Positions 28,245 through 38,225 are shown, counted from the first letter of the stretch. The stretch: 64,000 nucleotides of DNA from Paracoccus mutanolyticus (GCF_003285265.1 NZ_CP030239.1:2814501-2878500); one strand, 5' to 3'. Notes: generated by a model not told the origin, from the sequence alone. Numbers and translations: made by a program.

Positions 28245-28370
28245 CTTAGACCGTTGCGATATGTCGCCATCCACGTCGGGCAGTCGAGAGATGCCGTGAC
28301 GCTGAAGGCACCGATGCAGCGCCGAGCGTGTCAGGTGCGGGATGGACGGCTGCAGGGCATAAAGGCAGAA
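28245..28370 (-). pseudogene. Fragment: IS481-type transposase (N-terminal half)
   Basis: The minus strand reads FCLYALQPSIPHLTRSALHR then CLQRHGISRLPDVDGD. IS481 transposases have this segment immediately before the kRYpiGYFHiDIAEVrT part, which occurs at 18951-19004. Confidence 0.8.
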
Positions 28371-28619
28371 AAAGAAGGCATGAACCCTCCCGAAAGCGCA
28401 AAGAGCAGCCTGTAGCCCGACAGGCACGGCCTGCCCCTGCGCAAAGCCAGCAATGCTCGCGCATAACGAACCTCCGCGAACGCCTATGATCAGTACGCGC
28501 TGCAGGCCCTTGCGCGGTAGGCCGGATCCCGCTACCCTGTGCGGGGCCGGAGCTGATGTCGAGGCCCAGGACCAATCGGCAGCCCAGACGCCCTCAGGAT
28601 CTGTTTATCAAGCCCGGCA

Positions 28620-28830
28620 GTGTCAGGCCGGACCGCAGTTTCCAAAGCGCGGCGGGCCAGCCTGCGCCTGTCGGAACAGAAGGAACATCGCCGCGCCGCC
28701 AGGATGCAGCGCTGGTTCGGGCCCGAACGCATCCTGTGGATCATCCTGATGATCGTCGTCCTGACCGTCTCGATCGCACCGCTGGTCTTCGCGGTGGATG
28801 CCTCGTTCTACGAGGAAACCAACCGCAGGG
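28620..28830 (+). pseudogene. Fragment: sugar ABC transporter permease (N-terminal)
   Basis: A possible GTG start at 28620 leads a basic N-terminus into WFGPERILWIILMIVVLTVS then IAPLVFAVDASFYEE. This is the cytoplasmic tail and first membrane helix of a MalF/UgpA-type permease. The frame leaves the family after about 68 codons. Nothing is recognised between 28371 and 28619. Confidence 0.6.
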
Positions 28831-29026
28831 TACAGGCCTGCCGTTCTCAGACGGTGGGGATAGACCGACAGGCCCAAAAACCCGCCAGAGACGCCAAGCG
28901 CTGCCCAGCAGCGGTCACACTTGTTTAGAAGGCCGGATGCCAAGCGCAGGCGGTTGGCAAGGCGATGGTTGCGATCCGGGAATAAGGGCTTGCCGACAGG
29001 GTGACGACGCCTGGCCGCCACCCAGG

Positions 29027-29190
29027 CCGATCCGGATCGAGACCCGCGACAACGGCAAGCTTCATGCGGAAATGTCCGGCCAGGTTCGCTACCTGCCGGA
29101 ATATTACCACTATTTCGGCGGGCTGGCCGACAAGGTGGAAGGCGGCGTGCTGCCTTCCGACAAGCCCGATGTCTTTACCTATGCACGAGC
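29027..29190 (+). pseudogene. Fragment: aldehyde dehydrogenase (N-terminal third)
   Basis: Residues IETRDNGKLHAEMSGQVRYL, PEYYHYFGGLADKVEGGVLP, SDKPDVFTY. The ETRDNGK...lAEmxxQVxyLPeyy stretch is typical of this ALDH subgroup. Next, EPFEPLGVVVCIT appears in another frame and continues the family briefly to about 29230. Confidence 0.85.
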
Positions 29191-29214
29191 CGTTCGAGCC
29201 GTTGGGGGTGGTGG

Positions 29215-29398
29215 TCTGTATCACGGCGCGCCAATCGGCCACGGCGATCTCTGTCACCCAGATCGGGCGCTCGTAAAGCCGATAGGTTTCTTCCAGCCGT
29301 TCGATCACCTGCCCGGCGTCCGGCGCGGAATAACTGTGAACGCCAATCGAATCGATTTTCAGGCCGCGCCGGTCGGCTTGCAGCATGAAGTTCATCAT
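29215..29398 (-). pseudogene. Fragment: glycosyl hydrolase family 128-like (Asl1) catalytic core
   Basis: The minus strand reads LKIDSIGVHSYSAPDAGQVI, ERLEETYRLYERPIWVTEIA, VADW. The vdxialHxYg and kPiWvTEfa motifs (catalytic Glu) define this family. Confidence 0.65.
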
Positions 29399-29446
29399 CC
29401 ACCTGCCCCGCGCGTTGCAGCCCGCGCTGCGGCGTCAAAGCGACCG

Positions 29447-29893
29447 GTGCATGTAGGACGTCTTGACGATGGTGTAGAATTCCGCCGCATAGCGGCCCTG
29501 TTCGCGGGGGCCATAGCTGGACGCGCCGCGGCCGCCGAAGAGCGGGCATGATAGTCGGTTCCAGCCGTGCGAGTTGATCATGCCGCAACCTGCCCGCAGT
29601 CTGGCCGGAAATACCATGCGCGCGACAGGGTCCGGGTCACGATCCCGGCAGACAGGCCAAACTGGCGTGTCGTTGGCAACCGCCAGGGCCTCGTCATAAT
29701 CCGCGACACGGATCACCGAGGCCACCGGGCCAAAGACCTCCTCGCGGTTGATGCGCATGTCGTTGCGCGTCTCGGTGAAAAGCGTCGGGGAAAGATAGAA
29801 GCCCGGCGTCTCGCGGTTCAGGCGCTGGCCGCGCACCGTGGCGCGGGCCCCCTCGGCTCGGCCCTTGGCGATGTAGCGAGCGTTCGCCCAAGC
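29447..29893 (-). pseudogene. Aldehyde dehydrogenase, C-terminal third, one frameshift
   Basis: The minus strand runs for about 450 bp: ETPGFYLSPTLFTETRNDMR, INREEVFGPVASVIRVADYD, EALAVANDTP; then after a slip VPFGGRGASSYGPREQGRYA, AEFYTIVKTSY. It covers the EVFGPV region and the family C-terminus. It is a different ALDH copy or part from the plus-strand piece at 29027. Confidence 0.85.
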
Positions 29894-30322
29894 TGCCTGG
29901 CGCTGACCGCGATGGCCAAGCTGCGTCCCTTCCGCAAGCGCGTGGCCGAAATGCTGGAACGCGAACGCACGCATGATTTCTCGACGGCAGGGAACGGCGG
30001 TATGCTCTATCAGACGGCTAGAGGCTGTGCATATCTCACCGTTCCGCCAAAGGCGGCGCCTGCGGCATTGGCGACCGCCAGATCCAGATCCCGTCGGCCA
30101 GACGATCATGGGGTTCTACGACCCCGTTCCGTCTCCCTTGTTCATGCCACTTGGCAGACGCTGCAATGCCCCACCAACCCCGTCCGACCCGGTGAACTGA
30201 TCGCATCGCGCTGGCGCCGAGATCGCCATTCAGACCGCGCAGGACTGGCACATGCTGGTGGTTGAGGAAGCCATCGACACGTCGCATCCGAGCGCCCTGC
30301 AATCGTTTCTCGGCAGCGCGAC

Positions 30323-30477
30323 GGAACGGTTCGCGAAAACATCGCGCGGTTCCGCGATGCGCCTATCGAGGACGTGGTGGCCGCAGCCCGCCAGGCCGGG
30401 GTTCACGAAATGATCGGCCGCCTGCCCAAGGGTTACGAAACGCCTCTGCTCGATGCCGGGGCGCGCGCTCTCGGGCA
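30323..30477 (+). pseudogene. Fragment: type I secretion ABC transporter (PrtD-like) ATPase domain
   Basis: Residues GTVRENIARFRDAPIEDVVA, AARQAGVHEMIGRLPKGYET, PLLDAG. The GTVxENIaRF...aaxxAGvHemIlrLPxGYdT segment lies just before the signature motif in type I secretion ATPases. Confidence 0.75.
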
Positions 30478-30578
30478 ATTTTCGTTGCGCAGGCATTCAC
30501 CCGGTCCAGCGACAGATCGATGGGCTTTTCGCAAAGGATCGCCTTGCCTGCGGCGACCGACTGCTCGATCTCGCGCAA
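30477..30578 (-). pseudogene. Fragment: Gfo/Idh/MocA-family oxidoreductase (inositol dehydrogenase type)
   Basis: The minus strand reads REIEQSVAAGKAILCEKPID then LSLDRVNACATKI. The aaxaGKaVlCEKPidLsxxrv motif is diagnostic; its lysine is catalytic. Confidence 0.8.
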
Positions 30579-31439
30579 TAAGCGCCCAATTTACTCGGAG
30601 CGCGTAGCAGTTCAACACCGACCGCCTCAGGACATCGGCCGCGTCTGGAGACGAGGCATTGCCCCATCCAGATTGCTGAGCACGAGCGGCGGCATCCAGT
30701 GCCGATCCTGCGTGTCCTCAACCGTGGCATTGGCCACTCCGGCCCAGGGGTTTTTCCGTACCGTGAGTCCTGCCCGCCTGCCAGCTGCCGTGCGAAGAAA
30801 GTTGCCTTGTCCAGGGTGATGCCGCGTCGCATGAGGATTCGCCCTTGCTGACAAGCGATAGCGATTCAAGCAATCTTGAAGATCTCATTCATCCAGTGCT
30901 CTTCAATCGTTGCTTGCGGCTCTTCGCGTCTTCCAAGTCAAACTCGTCAAGGATCACTGGTCGCCAGCAGTCAGTTCTAGGGCGGACACCTTCCACCGTA
31001 TCGTGCGTGATGATGCTGTTGCAACCATCAGCGTCGGTGGTGATGTGAAATTGCTTGGCTCAGCTATAGATGTCTAACATACGTTAGGTGTGATGGTAAT
31101 TGGTATACATCAGACACACTCAGTGAGGATTTAATCGAAGTGGCAGGCTATCTACGTCTGCGAATACTGCGGCTGGACGGTGCGGATCATGCTTTCCATC
31201 TGCATCAGATCAGTCAGTGTCACGGCGATTGCGACGGCATGTGTGGAGTTCGCCGGCGTTCAGCTTGAGATGCGCTCTCTTCAGACGCCGCCGTCCGAAC
31301 GCGCATCCGTGCTGACGCAGGGCACCGAGCGGTATTGTTCGAGCCGAAACCAGAGCAGAGTCGAATGACAGCTCATCGGGCGGCTGCCTTTGAGGGATGG
31401 AACTGACTGCTCCAGACGCTATTGCAGATCCAGTCAGCA
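30579..31439. other. No recognised gene
   Basis: 30640-30830 (minus) reads KNPWAGVANATVEDTQDRHW, unassigned. 30850-31150 is clearly lower in GC, with no long frame of known type. Minus 31440-31560 (TEHIIIEVISTDPGANQALK) is open but unknown. Confidence 0.4.
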
Positions 31440-32852
31440 TCAGGAGAGATCCAGCGAGAGCCCCGATGGCCTTGAGCGCCTGATTGGCCCCGGGATCTGT
31501 GCTGATGACCTCAATGATGATGTGCTCGGTCGCTGTCTCGATGCCCTCTTTGAGGCCGATGTCAGGTGAAGCAATAGAGTCCAAAGAGCCCTGAGATGGG
31601 CGAGGATCTTGCGGATATTGTGCCCGCAGGCGCAGAGGACGGCGAAGACCGCGTCGCCGATGCGGCCTTTCAGCGGGCATCTGGCCAGGCGACCATCGCT
31701 CTTCATGTGCCCGATCTCAGGCTCGATGGCACTTCGTCGCCTGAGGAGCTTTGCCAGGAGCGGGGTGATGCCGCGTCTTGTGCCGCTGATCAGGACCTTG
31801 GTGGTCTCCACGCCATGGCCGCGATAGCCGCGATCGACGACGGCGAGATCCGGCACCTGCTCGGTCAGGATGGCAACCTGCTCCAGTGCAGGCGCCAATG
31901 TATGGCCGTCGTAGGGGTTGTCAGGGAAGCTGCGGGCGCCGACGACAAAGCCTCCGTCGAGGGTAGTAGCAAGGCTGACCTTGGTGCCGAACTCATAGCG
32001 GATGCGCGCCTTGCCCTTGGAGATGCAGTCGACCTCGGGCTCGTGCAGGGCGTAGATCTTGTTCTTGCTCTTCGGTGTCTGTTCGAGCAGGCGACCGACC
32101 AGCCAGAGCGCCTCCAGCACCCGTCCGCGCAGCGCGCCTTCGGGGATGTCCTGCAGGTGGCGGCGCAGGTCCCGGCGCACGCGGCCAACATAGCCCTTGA
32201 GTTGGCGCAGGGCCTTGCGCATGCGCTTGAACTGCCGGGCATGGGCATACCGCCCCACCTGGGCGGCCAGCCGCGGGGCAAGGCGCGCGTAGTTCTGGCG
32301 CAGATCGACCCCCGCTTCCTTCGCCAAGCCGACCAACAGCGCGCGGGCGCGCTCGTAAAGCCGCGCATCCGTGGGATGGGCGATGGTCTTTTCCATCACG
32401 GTCGTATCCACAGCCACCCGCTTCAGGCTCTTGTCGGTGACCGCGCCAGAAGCTCGGCCTGCCTCGATCGTCTTGGTCAGCAGCCACTCCACTCCTTCCT
32501 CCCCGATCCGCTTGCGCCAGCGCACCAGCGACGAGGGATCGATCGGGGGACGGTGCTGGAAGAACGTCTCGCCGGTGAAGTGCTGGTAATACGGGTTCTC
32601 GACCCACCGGGCGACGACTGCCTCGTCAGAGAGCTTGAAGGCGTGCTGGAGATACATGAGCCCCGCCACCAGGCGTGGAGATGTCGCTGGCCGTCCCTGG
32701 CGAGACGGAAAGAAGCTCGCCCACTCCCGTTCAAAGAAATCCCAGTCGATCAGTGCCGCAAGCTTCACCAACTCATGGCGGGCGTCGATCATGTCGACCA
32801 GTCTCGGGCGGAGCAGGTCATCCTGTTCAGGGGCGCGGGAATGGGGCTTCAT
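31440..32852 (-). mobile_element. IS5-family transposase, apparently complete
   Basis: A 470-codon minus-strand frame starts at ATG 32852. It has the IS5-type N-terminus (LVKLAALIDWDFFEREWASF), then VAVDTTVMEK (first Asp), LAVVDRGYRGHGVE (second Asp), and RRRSAIEPEIGHMKSDGRLA (catalytic Glu), followed by GHNIRKILAHLRAL. The usual end would be near residue 425-440. The last 30 or so residues look like read-through into flanking DNA, so the 3' end of the element may be cut. Terminal inverted repeats were not identified. Confidence 0.9.
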
Positions 32853-33259
32853 CGGCGACCGGAAATTGCAGGGTTACAGGTATAAACTCAAGCACCATTC
32901 AAGAGCCATACAAAATCGACAATCTCAAGCAGAGCAAAAGCAATGGACGCTAGACAGTTATCAGTGCTGAAACTACTACTACTACAGTATCAAAAGAGCA
33001 AAGCTATAATAAGCAAAATCCTTATCTCACTCCTATCTCAACTCTAGGTATTTGCGCTGATTTTGAAGCGCTCTTAGCTTTCCTTTGAGATCTTGCACCA
33101 CGGTTACGTGGTAACCGACGAGGCCTTATTCGGCGACCTTGAAGATGGTGGCCTGTTGTTTATCAAGCCGGGCGATCCTCCGGGATTTCGTCACCTGTAC
33201 AAAATTCGTCAGCCGGGGCGCCACAGCCCAGTTGTGGAGGTATTCTGGAATAGCCTGCC
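32853..33259. other. Lower-GC stretch, no recognised gene
   Basis: 32880-33080 is AT-richer than average. On the plus strand a 61-codon frame from a TTG at 33093 to TAA near 33278 (VVTDEALFGDLEDGGLLFIK) is open, but no family is evident and its start is weak. Confidence 0.35.
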
Positions 33260-33326
33260 ATATGCTGATAGCATATAATTAGGGTCAGCAGCATATGATG
33301 TCAACCCATAATATGTGCTATCAGCA
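33260..33326 (+). promoter_or_regulatory. Palindromic operator overlapping a -10 box
   Basis: ATATGCTGATAGCATAT (33260-33276) is a perfect 17-base palindrome. TATAAT (33274-33279) overlaps its right arm. A variant, ATATGTGCTATCAGCA (33311-33326), repeats the site in inverse orientation 14 bases before an HTH gene start at 33340. This fits a self-repressed promoter. Confidence 0.6.
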
Positions 33327-33339
33327 CAAAGCAATCGTG

Positions 33340-33402
33340 ATGACGCCAGAACAATTCAAGTGGGCTAAGGCCATGATGGGCATGAGCAACCATGAACTAT
33401 CA
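33340..33402 (+). pseudogene. Fragment: XRE-type regulator (N-terminal)
   Basis: ATG at 33340 starts MTPEQFKWAKAMMGMSNHEL then SE, the first helix and turn of small XRE regulators (MtpeQfkxARAmLgmSnrELAe). It follows the palindromic promoter directly. The frame then joins antisense inositol-gene sequence. Confidence 0.65.
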
Positions 33403-33423
33403 GAGTTCGATCACTTTGCATCC

Positions 33424-33639
33424 GATGGTCTCGCCATAGACGATGCAGGGCGCACCAGCGGCGATGAAGAACGCCATCTGCTGCGCGATGCGGTCCTTTT
33501 CCGCCTCAAGATCGCCGTCCAGCAGCAGACCCGAGAACCAGCCGCCGCAGACCGAGATCCCGAAACGGTCGAGGATCGGCCCCAGTTCGTCCATGTCCAT
33601 CGGAAAGCGGCGGCCAGTCTCCATGCCCTTGTTCGCGAC
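33424..33639 (-). pseudogene. iolE: Fragment: myo-inosose-2 dehydratase-like isomerase
   Basis: The minus strand reads METGRRFPMDMDELGPILDR, FGISVCGGWFSGLLLDGDLE, AEKDRIAQQMAFFIAAGAPC, IVYGET. IolE has GvExGrrfPmdxxeLxpiLxxxgl.vCGGWfSgxLLd. It is 72 codons of a 300-codon TIM-barrel protein with no damage inside. Confidence 0.85.
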
Positions 33640-33988
33640 CCGCAGCGCGACACCGCGCTGCGCTCCGCCTCGGGCTGAGGACGATCTCGTCGTAATAGCC
33701 ACCGGCCAGCGACCTTGAGGCCGGGACCAGCATCTTTCGCTATGTCGCCGTCAGAACTGAAGAGAACGATCTCGATGCCTCCCGCCAACCCGGGCAGATA
33801 CACGAGAAGGCAGAGCTAGCCGACACCGAAAGACCGGGCCGTCGGCTGGAATTGTCGTTGAAACAACAGAGCGGCGCGAGTGGCCGCTGCCATGCGTCGC
33901 GGCCCAGCGGATCGCAGCCGTGGAGCGGCTGCCAGAAGTGTCAACGCGCCTATGCGGAACATGCCCGTCAAATGGCCCAACGCTGTCG

Positions 33989-34090
33989 CAATTCTCGTGG
34001 TTCATCGCGGCGGGCCTGGGGGCGCTCTTCTACTACCTGATCGCGCCCAAGGGCCTGAGCTACGCGGACCGTGATGGGGAATCCATCGCC
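33989..34090 (+). pseudogene. Fragment: NCS1-family nucleobase/allantoin permease (C-terminal)
   Basis: Residues FSWFIAAGLGALFYYLIAPK then GLSYADRDGESIA form the last membrane helix and tail of NCS1 symporters (dxSWfiGaxxagxxYyxla). Confidence 0.7.
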
Positions 34091-34276
34091 GGTCCCTCAG
34101 CCAGCCCACTGAGACCGGAGACCATCGCCATGCGCCATGCGCACAGCTTCCTGGCCCTGGAGGCTCCTGTCGACGCAATGCCAGTGAACCCGGCGGGACG
34201 GCGCTGACAAACGACTGGCGCCTACCGTCCTCGGCCGTTCAGGTGAATTTCATTCATCTGGAAGAGGCGCATCGCG

Positions 34277-34368
34277 TGACGGATCCCCCTGCCCTTCCCC
34301 CGCTTGCCACGCTGCGCGCCTTCGAGGCCGCGGCGCGGCGCGGCAGCTTCCTGCTGGCGGCGGCCGAT
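34277..34368 (+). pseudogene. Fragment: LysR-family regulator (N-terminal)
   Basis: From a possible GTG at 34277: VTDPPALPPLATLRAFEAAA then RRGSFLLAAAD. GcvA-like LysR proteins begin lPplxaLraFEAaARxgSFxxAAxeL. The HTH recognition helix is missing. Confidence 0.7.
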
Positions 34369-34839
34369 GACCATGCTGCAACGATCACCTCGGTCAACGG
34401 AGGTGGGAAGAGCGGCATCTGGTCATTTTCCTGTTTGCCCTCGGGCGAGGTACCACAGGACTTGGCAGCAGGCTTAACGCGCGAGGGCATGGCGTTGCAC
34501 AACAGCTGGGACAAGAACGATCCGAAGGATGCGGCCAGCCATGTACCCTGCCAGCCGAGATGCTGGAGATCGGGGCAGATCGGTCTTTGCGCCCCGGCGA
34601 CCGCGTTGGCACGTGCGACATCCGAGTGTCGAAGTATCGACGAAAGCCCGTCGCTGGCGAAAGCATGCCCGCGACGGGCTGGGGACAGCGTCTCTGAGGC
34701 CCATTACCTGCCAGGCAGCGCAGCGCTATCCGCGTCACACGTGAGCCAAGCGACAACACCATCGACCGCATGACCGCCAACAGCAAGAGGCCGAGGAGGC
34801 CCGTGCACCCACGGAACGCTTCATCGACCGTTTCCGCCG
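34369..34839. other. No recognised gene
   Basis: Open frames on both strands carry no motif that I can identify. Confidence 0.35.
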
Positions 34840-35730
34840 GTCTCAGGCCCGCGGTCGTCGCGTCTCGGCCCTGGTGATCGTGGTACGCCGATGGCTTGCC
34901 CATGCTCGACCACTGGAGCACGCGGACTGGCGATCCGGCGATCTGCTGCCCGACCGCCATGGTGATCTCGGGGCCGGCATCCACCGCATCGGACCTGATA
35001 AGCCATCTGGCCCTGATGCGTGGGTTGCTGATGAAAGGCGGCGCGGTGATTGAGGCGGCCGCGAAGACCACGCATGTCGCCTTCGACAAGACCGGCACCC
35101 TGACCCGGGGCAAGCCGGTCGTGTCCGCCTGATCCCTGATTCCGGCGTTTCCGAAACCGAGCTGCTGATCATGGCCGCCGGGCTGGAGCCCGGCTCGAAC
35201 CATCCACTTGCGCAAGCGATCCAGCGCGCAGCAACGGCGGCCGAGATAGTGGTCCCGGCTGCGCGTGACGCGCGCACGGTGGCCGGACGAGGCGCCGAGC
35301 CATGGTGGGCGAGGCGAAGGCCTGGGTGTCTGCGCCGTCTCATGCTGCCGAAATCGGCGGGATCGATCGCGGCGGCCGGGCAGCGCGCCACTGGTTTGGA
35401 AGAGGAAGGCAAGACCGTTGTGGCCGTGTTCCGGGCCAGGCAACCCCATGGGCGTCGTGTTCGCGACAGCTCCCGCGGCTTGCCGCCGGGGCGCTCGGCA
35501 GTTGAGCGCCTTGGGCGTCAGCGCACCGGACCGGGGACAATCCTCGCACCGCAGGGCCATTGCAGGCACCTGGGCATCGCCTGCCGCGCGGGCAGCTGCC
35601 CGTGCGAGCTGATCGCGAGCCGTGCGCCGCCGGCGCGTCATGCTGATCGGTGATGGCATCATTGACGCCCCGGCCCGAAGATCCTGGGGTCGGCGAGTCC
35701 ATGGGGTCGGGCATCGATGCGGCGCATGCC
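34840..35730 (+). pseudogene. P1B-type heavy-metal ATPase, heavily frameshifted
   Basis: In shifting frames: RGLLMKGGAVIEAAAKTTHV, AFDKTGTLTRGKPVV (phosphorylation motif, about 35083), MAAGLEPGSNHPLAQAIQRA (the HP-containing nucleotide domain), GLEEEGKTVVAVFRA, LSALGVSA, then VMLIGDGIIDAPA (hinge GDGxNDAP) and MGSGIDAAHAAG. The colinear order shows one original gene of about 900 bp, without its metal-binding helices. Many indels make it inactive. Confidence 0.85.
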
Positions 35731-35754
35731 GCCGGGCGCCGGGGTCCTGTCGGT

Positions 35755-35965
35755 GTTCTTCTATGCCCGCCTGCCGCTGGTCTTGCGCGAATTCGGGACC
35801 TATGCGCTTTATCGGCTGGAATGTGCGCTGCGGTCCAGCGCGGTCCTGGGCTTCATCGGCCTGCCCACGCTGGGGTTCGAGCTGGACAGCTTCGAGCTGG
35901 ACAGCTTTTTCCGCCAGGGCATGTACGGCGCCGTCGCGGCGGTGCTGATCCGCACCGAGGCCGGC
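35755..35965 (+). pseudogene. phnE: Fragment: phosphonate ABC transporter permease
   Basis: Residues PLVLREFGTYALYRLECALR, SSAVLGFIGLPTLGFELDSF, FRQGMYGAVAAVLI. PhnE has yrfEcalRsSaVLGfiGlPTLGfxLdsfFxqG.YxEaaA. A 15-base tandem duplication (35876-35890, 35891-35905) repeats FELDS in frame. Confidence 0.8.
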
Positions 35966-36143
35966 ATCCTGCTGATGAGGCGGGATGGCACGCCTGCATA
36001 CGGCGATCAGGCACCGCCCATGCCGTAAGCGTCAGCGACCTCGCCAGAGATGGACGGAGACATGTTGTCAGTGACGATTAGGCCTGCGCGGGGGCGATCA
36101 TGATCCGCAACCTGCCCCTGGGCTACGGCGTCAACGCGGCGGG

Positions 36144-37075
36144 ATGGAGCCGGGGATGATGGGCAAACCACATCCGATGGAACTGCGAACGCGGGTCGTT
36201 GCGTATGTTGACGAAGGCCACGGGCATCGCACCACTGCACGGCATTTCCGTGTTTCACCGAAATTCGTCAACGATCTAGTCAAGTTGCGGCGTGAAACCG
36301 GATCTCTGGCGCCGCGGCGGCAAGGCAACGGCGGCAGGCGCGGCAAGCTGGCCGGTGTGACAAACTGGATCGAAGCCCGCGTCGCCGCCCGGGCGAGATT
36401 ACGCTTGATGAGTTGGCCGCGGAACTCTCCGAGACCTATGGCATCGATGCCCACCGCAGCACCGTCTGGCGGGTTCTGCGCGGCCTCGGGCTGACGCACA
36501 AAAAAAGACCTGCAGGCGCTTGAGCAGAAGCGCAAGGATGTGGCCGATCTGCGGCGCATCTGGACCGCAAAACGTCAACCCTTCATGGCCAGACATGTGG
36601 AAAGGTTGGCCTTCATAGACGAGACCTCAGTCAAGACCAACATGGCCAAGACCACCGGTTAGGCGCCGTGCGGCCAGCGCCTTGTCGATCACGCGCCGTT
36701 CGGCCACTGGCGGACCCAGACCTTTGTCGCGGCCCTGCGCCATGATCGCCTCGACGCCCCTTGGGTTATCGACGGGGCGATGAATGCCGAGATGTTCGCC
36801 CTTTACATCGAAACCCAGTTGGCGCCGACATTGCGGCCCGGCGATGTGGTTATTCTCGACAACCTGTCCAGCCACAAGAGCCCCGGTGCCGCAGCGGCCC
36901 TGCTCAGTGTCGGCGCCTGGTTCCTCTTCCTGCCTCCATACAGCCCCGACCTGAACCCCATAGAAATCATTCGCCAATCTCAAGTCGCTGATCAGGAAAG
37001 CGGCCGCACGAACCTACGATCAACTATGGGCAGCCGTCGGCCAAGTCTGTGACCTTGAGCTGCTGCCGGTTTCGT
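36144..37075 (+). mobile_element. IS630-family transposase, degenerate
   Basis: Colinear over 900 bp: HTH region DEGHGHRTTARHFRVSPKFV, then TLDELAAELSETYGIDAHRS, TVWRVLRGLGLTHKKK, ERLAFIDETSVKTNMAKTTG (first Asp), NAEMFALYIETQLAPTLRPG, DVVILDNLSSHKSPG (second Asp) and FLPPYSPDLNPIE (catalytic Glu). A TAG at about 36660 replaces a tryptophan codon, and frame slips occur near 36395 and 36965. Decayed but recognisable as one element. Confidence 0.9.
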
Positions 37076-37091
37076 GGACAGCGGGTTTAAG

Positions 37092-37345
37092 CTACTTCAA
37101 GCGCGTCATAGGTGAAAGCAATGACCTGGCCCTTGGCGTCTGTCTAGCGTTGTTGTTGGCATCATAGGTCATGGTCCAAAGACCGAGGCCGGGATCATCG
37201 GAGGTCAGCCGGTTGCCGTAAATATCATAGGTGAAGGCCCAACGGATGCCCTCTTGGTCGATAACCGATGCCAGCTGGCCAAGTCGGTCGTAGCGCAGCT
37301 GGATTTCGCGCAGATTGCTGGTCGCAGTCGTGACATCGGTCCCGG
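37092..37345 (-). pseudogene. Fragment: RHS/YD-repeat protein
   Basis: The minus strand reads LREIQLRYDRLGQLASVIDQ, EGIRWAFTYDIYGNRLTSDD, LWTMTYDANNN, then after a slip DAKGQVIAFTYDALE. The repeated YDxxGxx signature is typical of RHS toxin shells. Confidence 0.8.
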
Positions 37346-37417
37346 CAACATCGCGAAGGAGTCCGCGTCTCGCGCACGACGCGAGACCGCGTCCTCCGTC
37401 TCGTCACGGCAATGACG

Positions 37418-37651
37418 ATCGGTGTCCGATCGGGTGCTTATCTCGCTTCCCAAGGCGATGAACGGCTGCTGGTGAAAGTCCTTGGGTTCAAGGACTGATT
37501 TGTCGCACATGAAGTGGCCGAGCGGCAGGACCGCCAGCATCGGCATGGTTCCCAAGGGTTCGCGCCGCACCTGAGGAAGATCAAACTCCAATGCACTGAA
37601 ACCAACATCGAACTGTTGGGAACTCAAATGTTGGATCACGGCATGTGAGCT
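37418..37651 (-). pseudogene. Fragment: LysR-family regulator, effector-binding domain
   Basis: The minus strand reads HLSSQQFDVGFSALEFDLPQ, VRREPLGTMPMLAVLPLGHF, LEPKDFHQQPFIALGS. The vxxxxlDvgfxxl and maVlPxGHpLxxxxxvxxxdlxxxpfialg pattern is the LysR co-inducer domain. Its HTH is not nearby. Confidence 0.75.
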
Positions 37652-37798
37652 GCGGACCCGTAACCAGCAATGGATTCGGTTGGTAGATTGGCCCATTCGC
37701 ACACCGTAAGAACGACTGCAGGGCAGGCATCGCCAGATCGACAGTCCTTGATCAATTCGCTTGATTCCGATGACAGGCGGATGTCATCGGCCGGTCGA

Positions 37799-37954
37799 GA
37801 TGCGCAGGGCGACATCGCGCGCCAGCAGTCCCAGATCGAGAACTTTGTCGCGTCAGGCGTCGATGGCATCATCACAATGCTGGTCGATGCGGATTCAGGC
37901 CGGGCCATGTCCAAGATCGCCGAGCAGGCCGGCGTGCCGCTGGTCTTCGTCAAC
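37799..37954 (+). pseudogene. Fragment: sugar ABC substrate-binding protein (RbsB-like)
   Basis: Residues DAQGDIARQQSQIENFVASG, VDGIITMLVDADSGRAMSKI, AEQAGVPLVFVN. This is the N-terminal lobe of periplasmic-binding proteins of the ribose family (D.xxDxxxQxxqienfiaxgVdgiix...AxxaGiPVVxvN). Confidence 0.8.
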
Positions 37955-38066
37955 ATGCTGCGCAGTTTTGCCCATTTCGAGACATTGATCGGGGACGTTC
38001 AGGACGGGCGCGATCTGGCGATGCGGCGAGCTTCATATCATAACCCAGAGATATACGCATGAATCG

Positions 38067-38214
38067 CATAAGATCGACACCTTCCCCTTCGGCGATATCC
38101 GGCTGGGGATGCAGATCTGCTACGACATCCGCTTTCCGGAAATCACCCGCATCCTGGCCTTGCAGGGGGCGGGTATCGTCACCTCGGTCTGGGCGTCGTT
38201 CGGCGGGCAGGACG
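38067..38214 (+). pseudogene. Fragment: carbon-nitrogen hydrolase / nitrilase family
   Basis: Residues HKIDTFPFGDIRLGMQICYD, IRFPEITRILALQGAGIVTS, VWASFG. It includes the catalytic cysteine (ICYDiRFPE) of amidase/nitrilase enzymes; Glu and Lys of the triad are in missing parts. Confidence 0.85.
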
Positions 38215-38225
38215 TGCCGGTGCCG

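Noticed and set aside
29027..29893. One aldehyde dehydrogenase gene split in two
   Set aside because: The N-terminal piece is on the plus strand and the C-terminal piece on the minus strand, with a hydrolase piece between. They may be different genes.
31596..32885. A 429-codon open frame on the plus strand
   Set aside because: Antisense shadow of the IS5-family transposase; no domain is recognisable in it.
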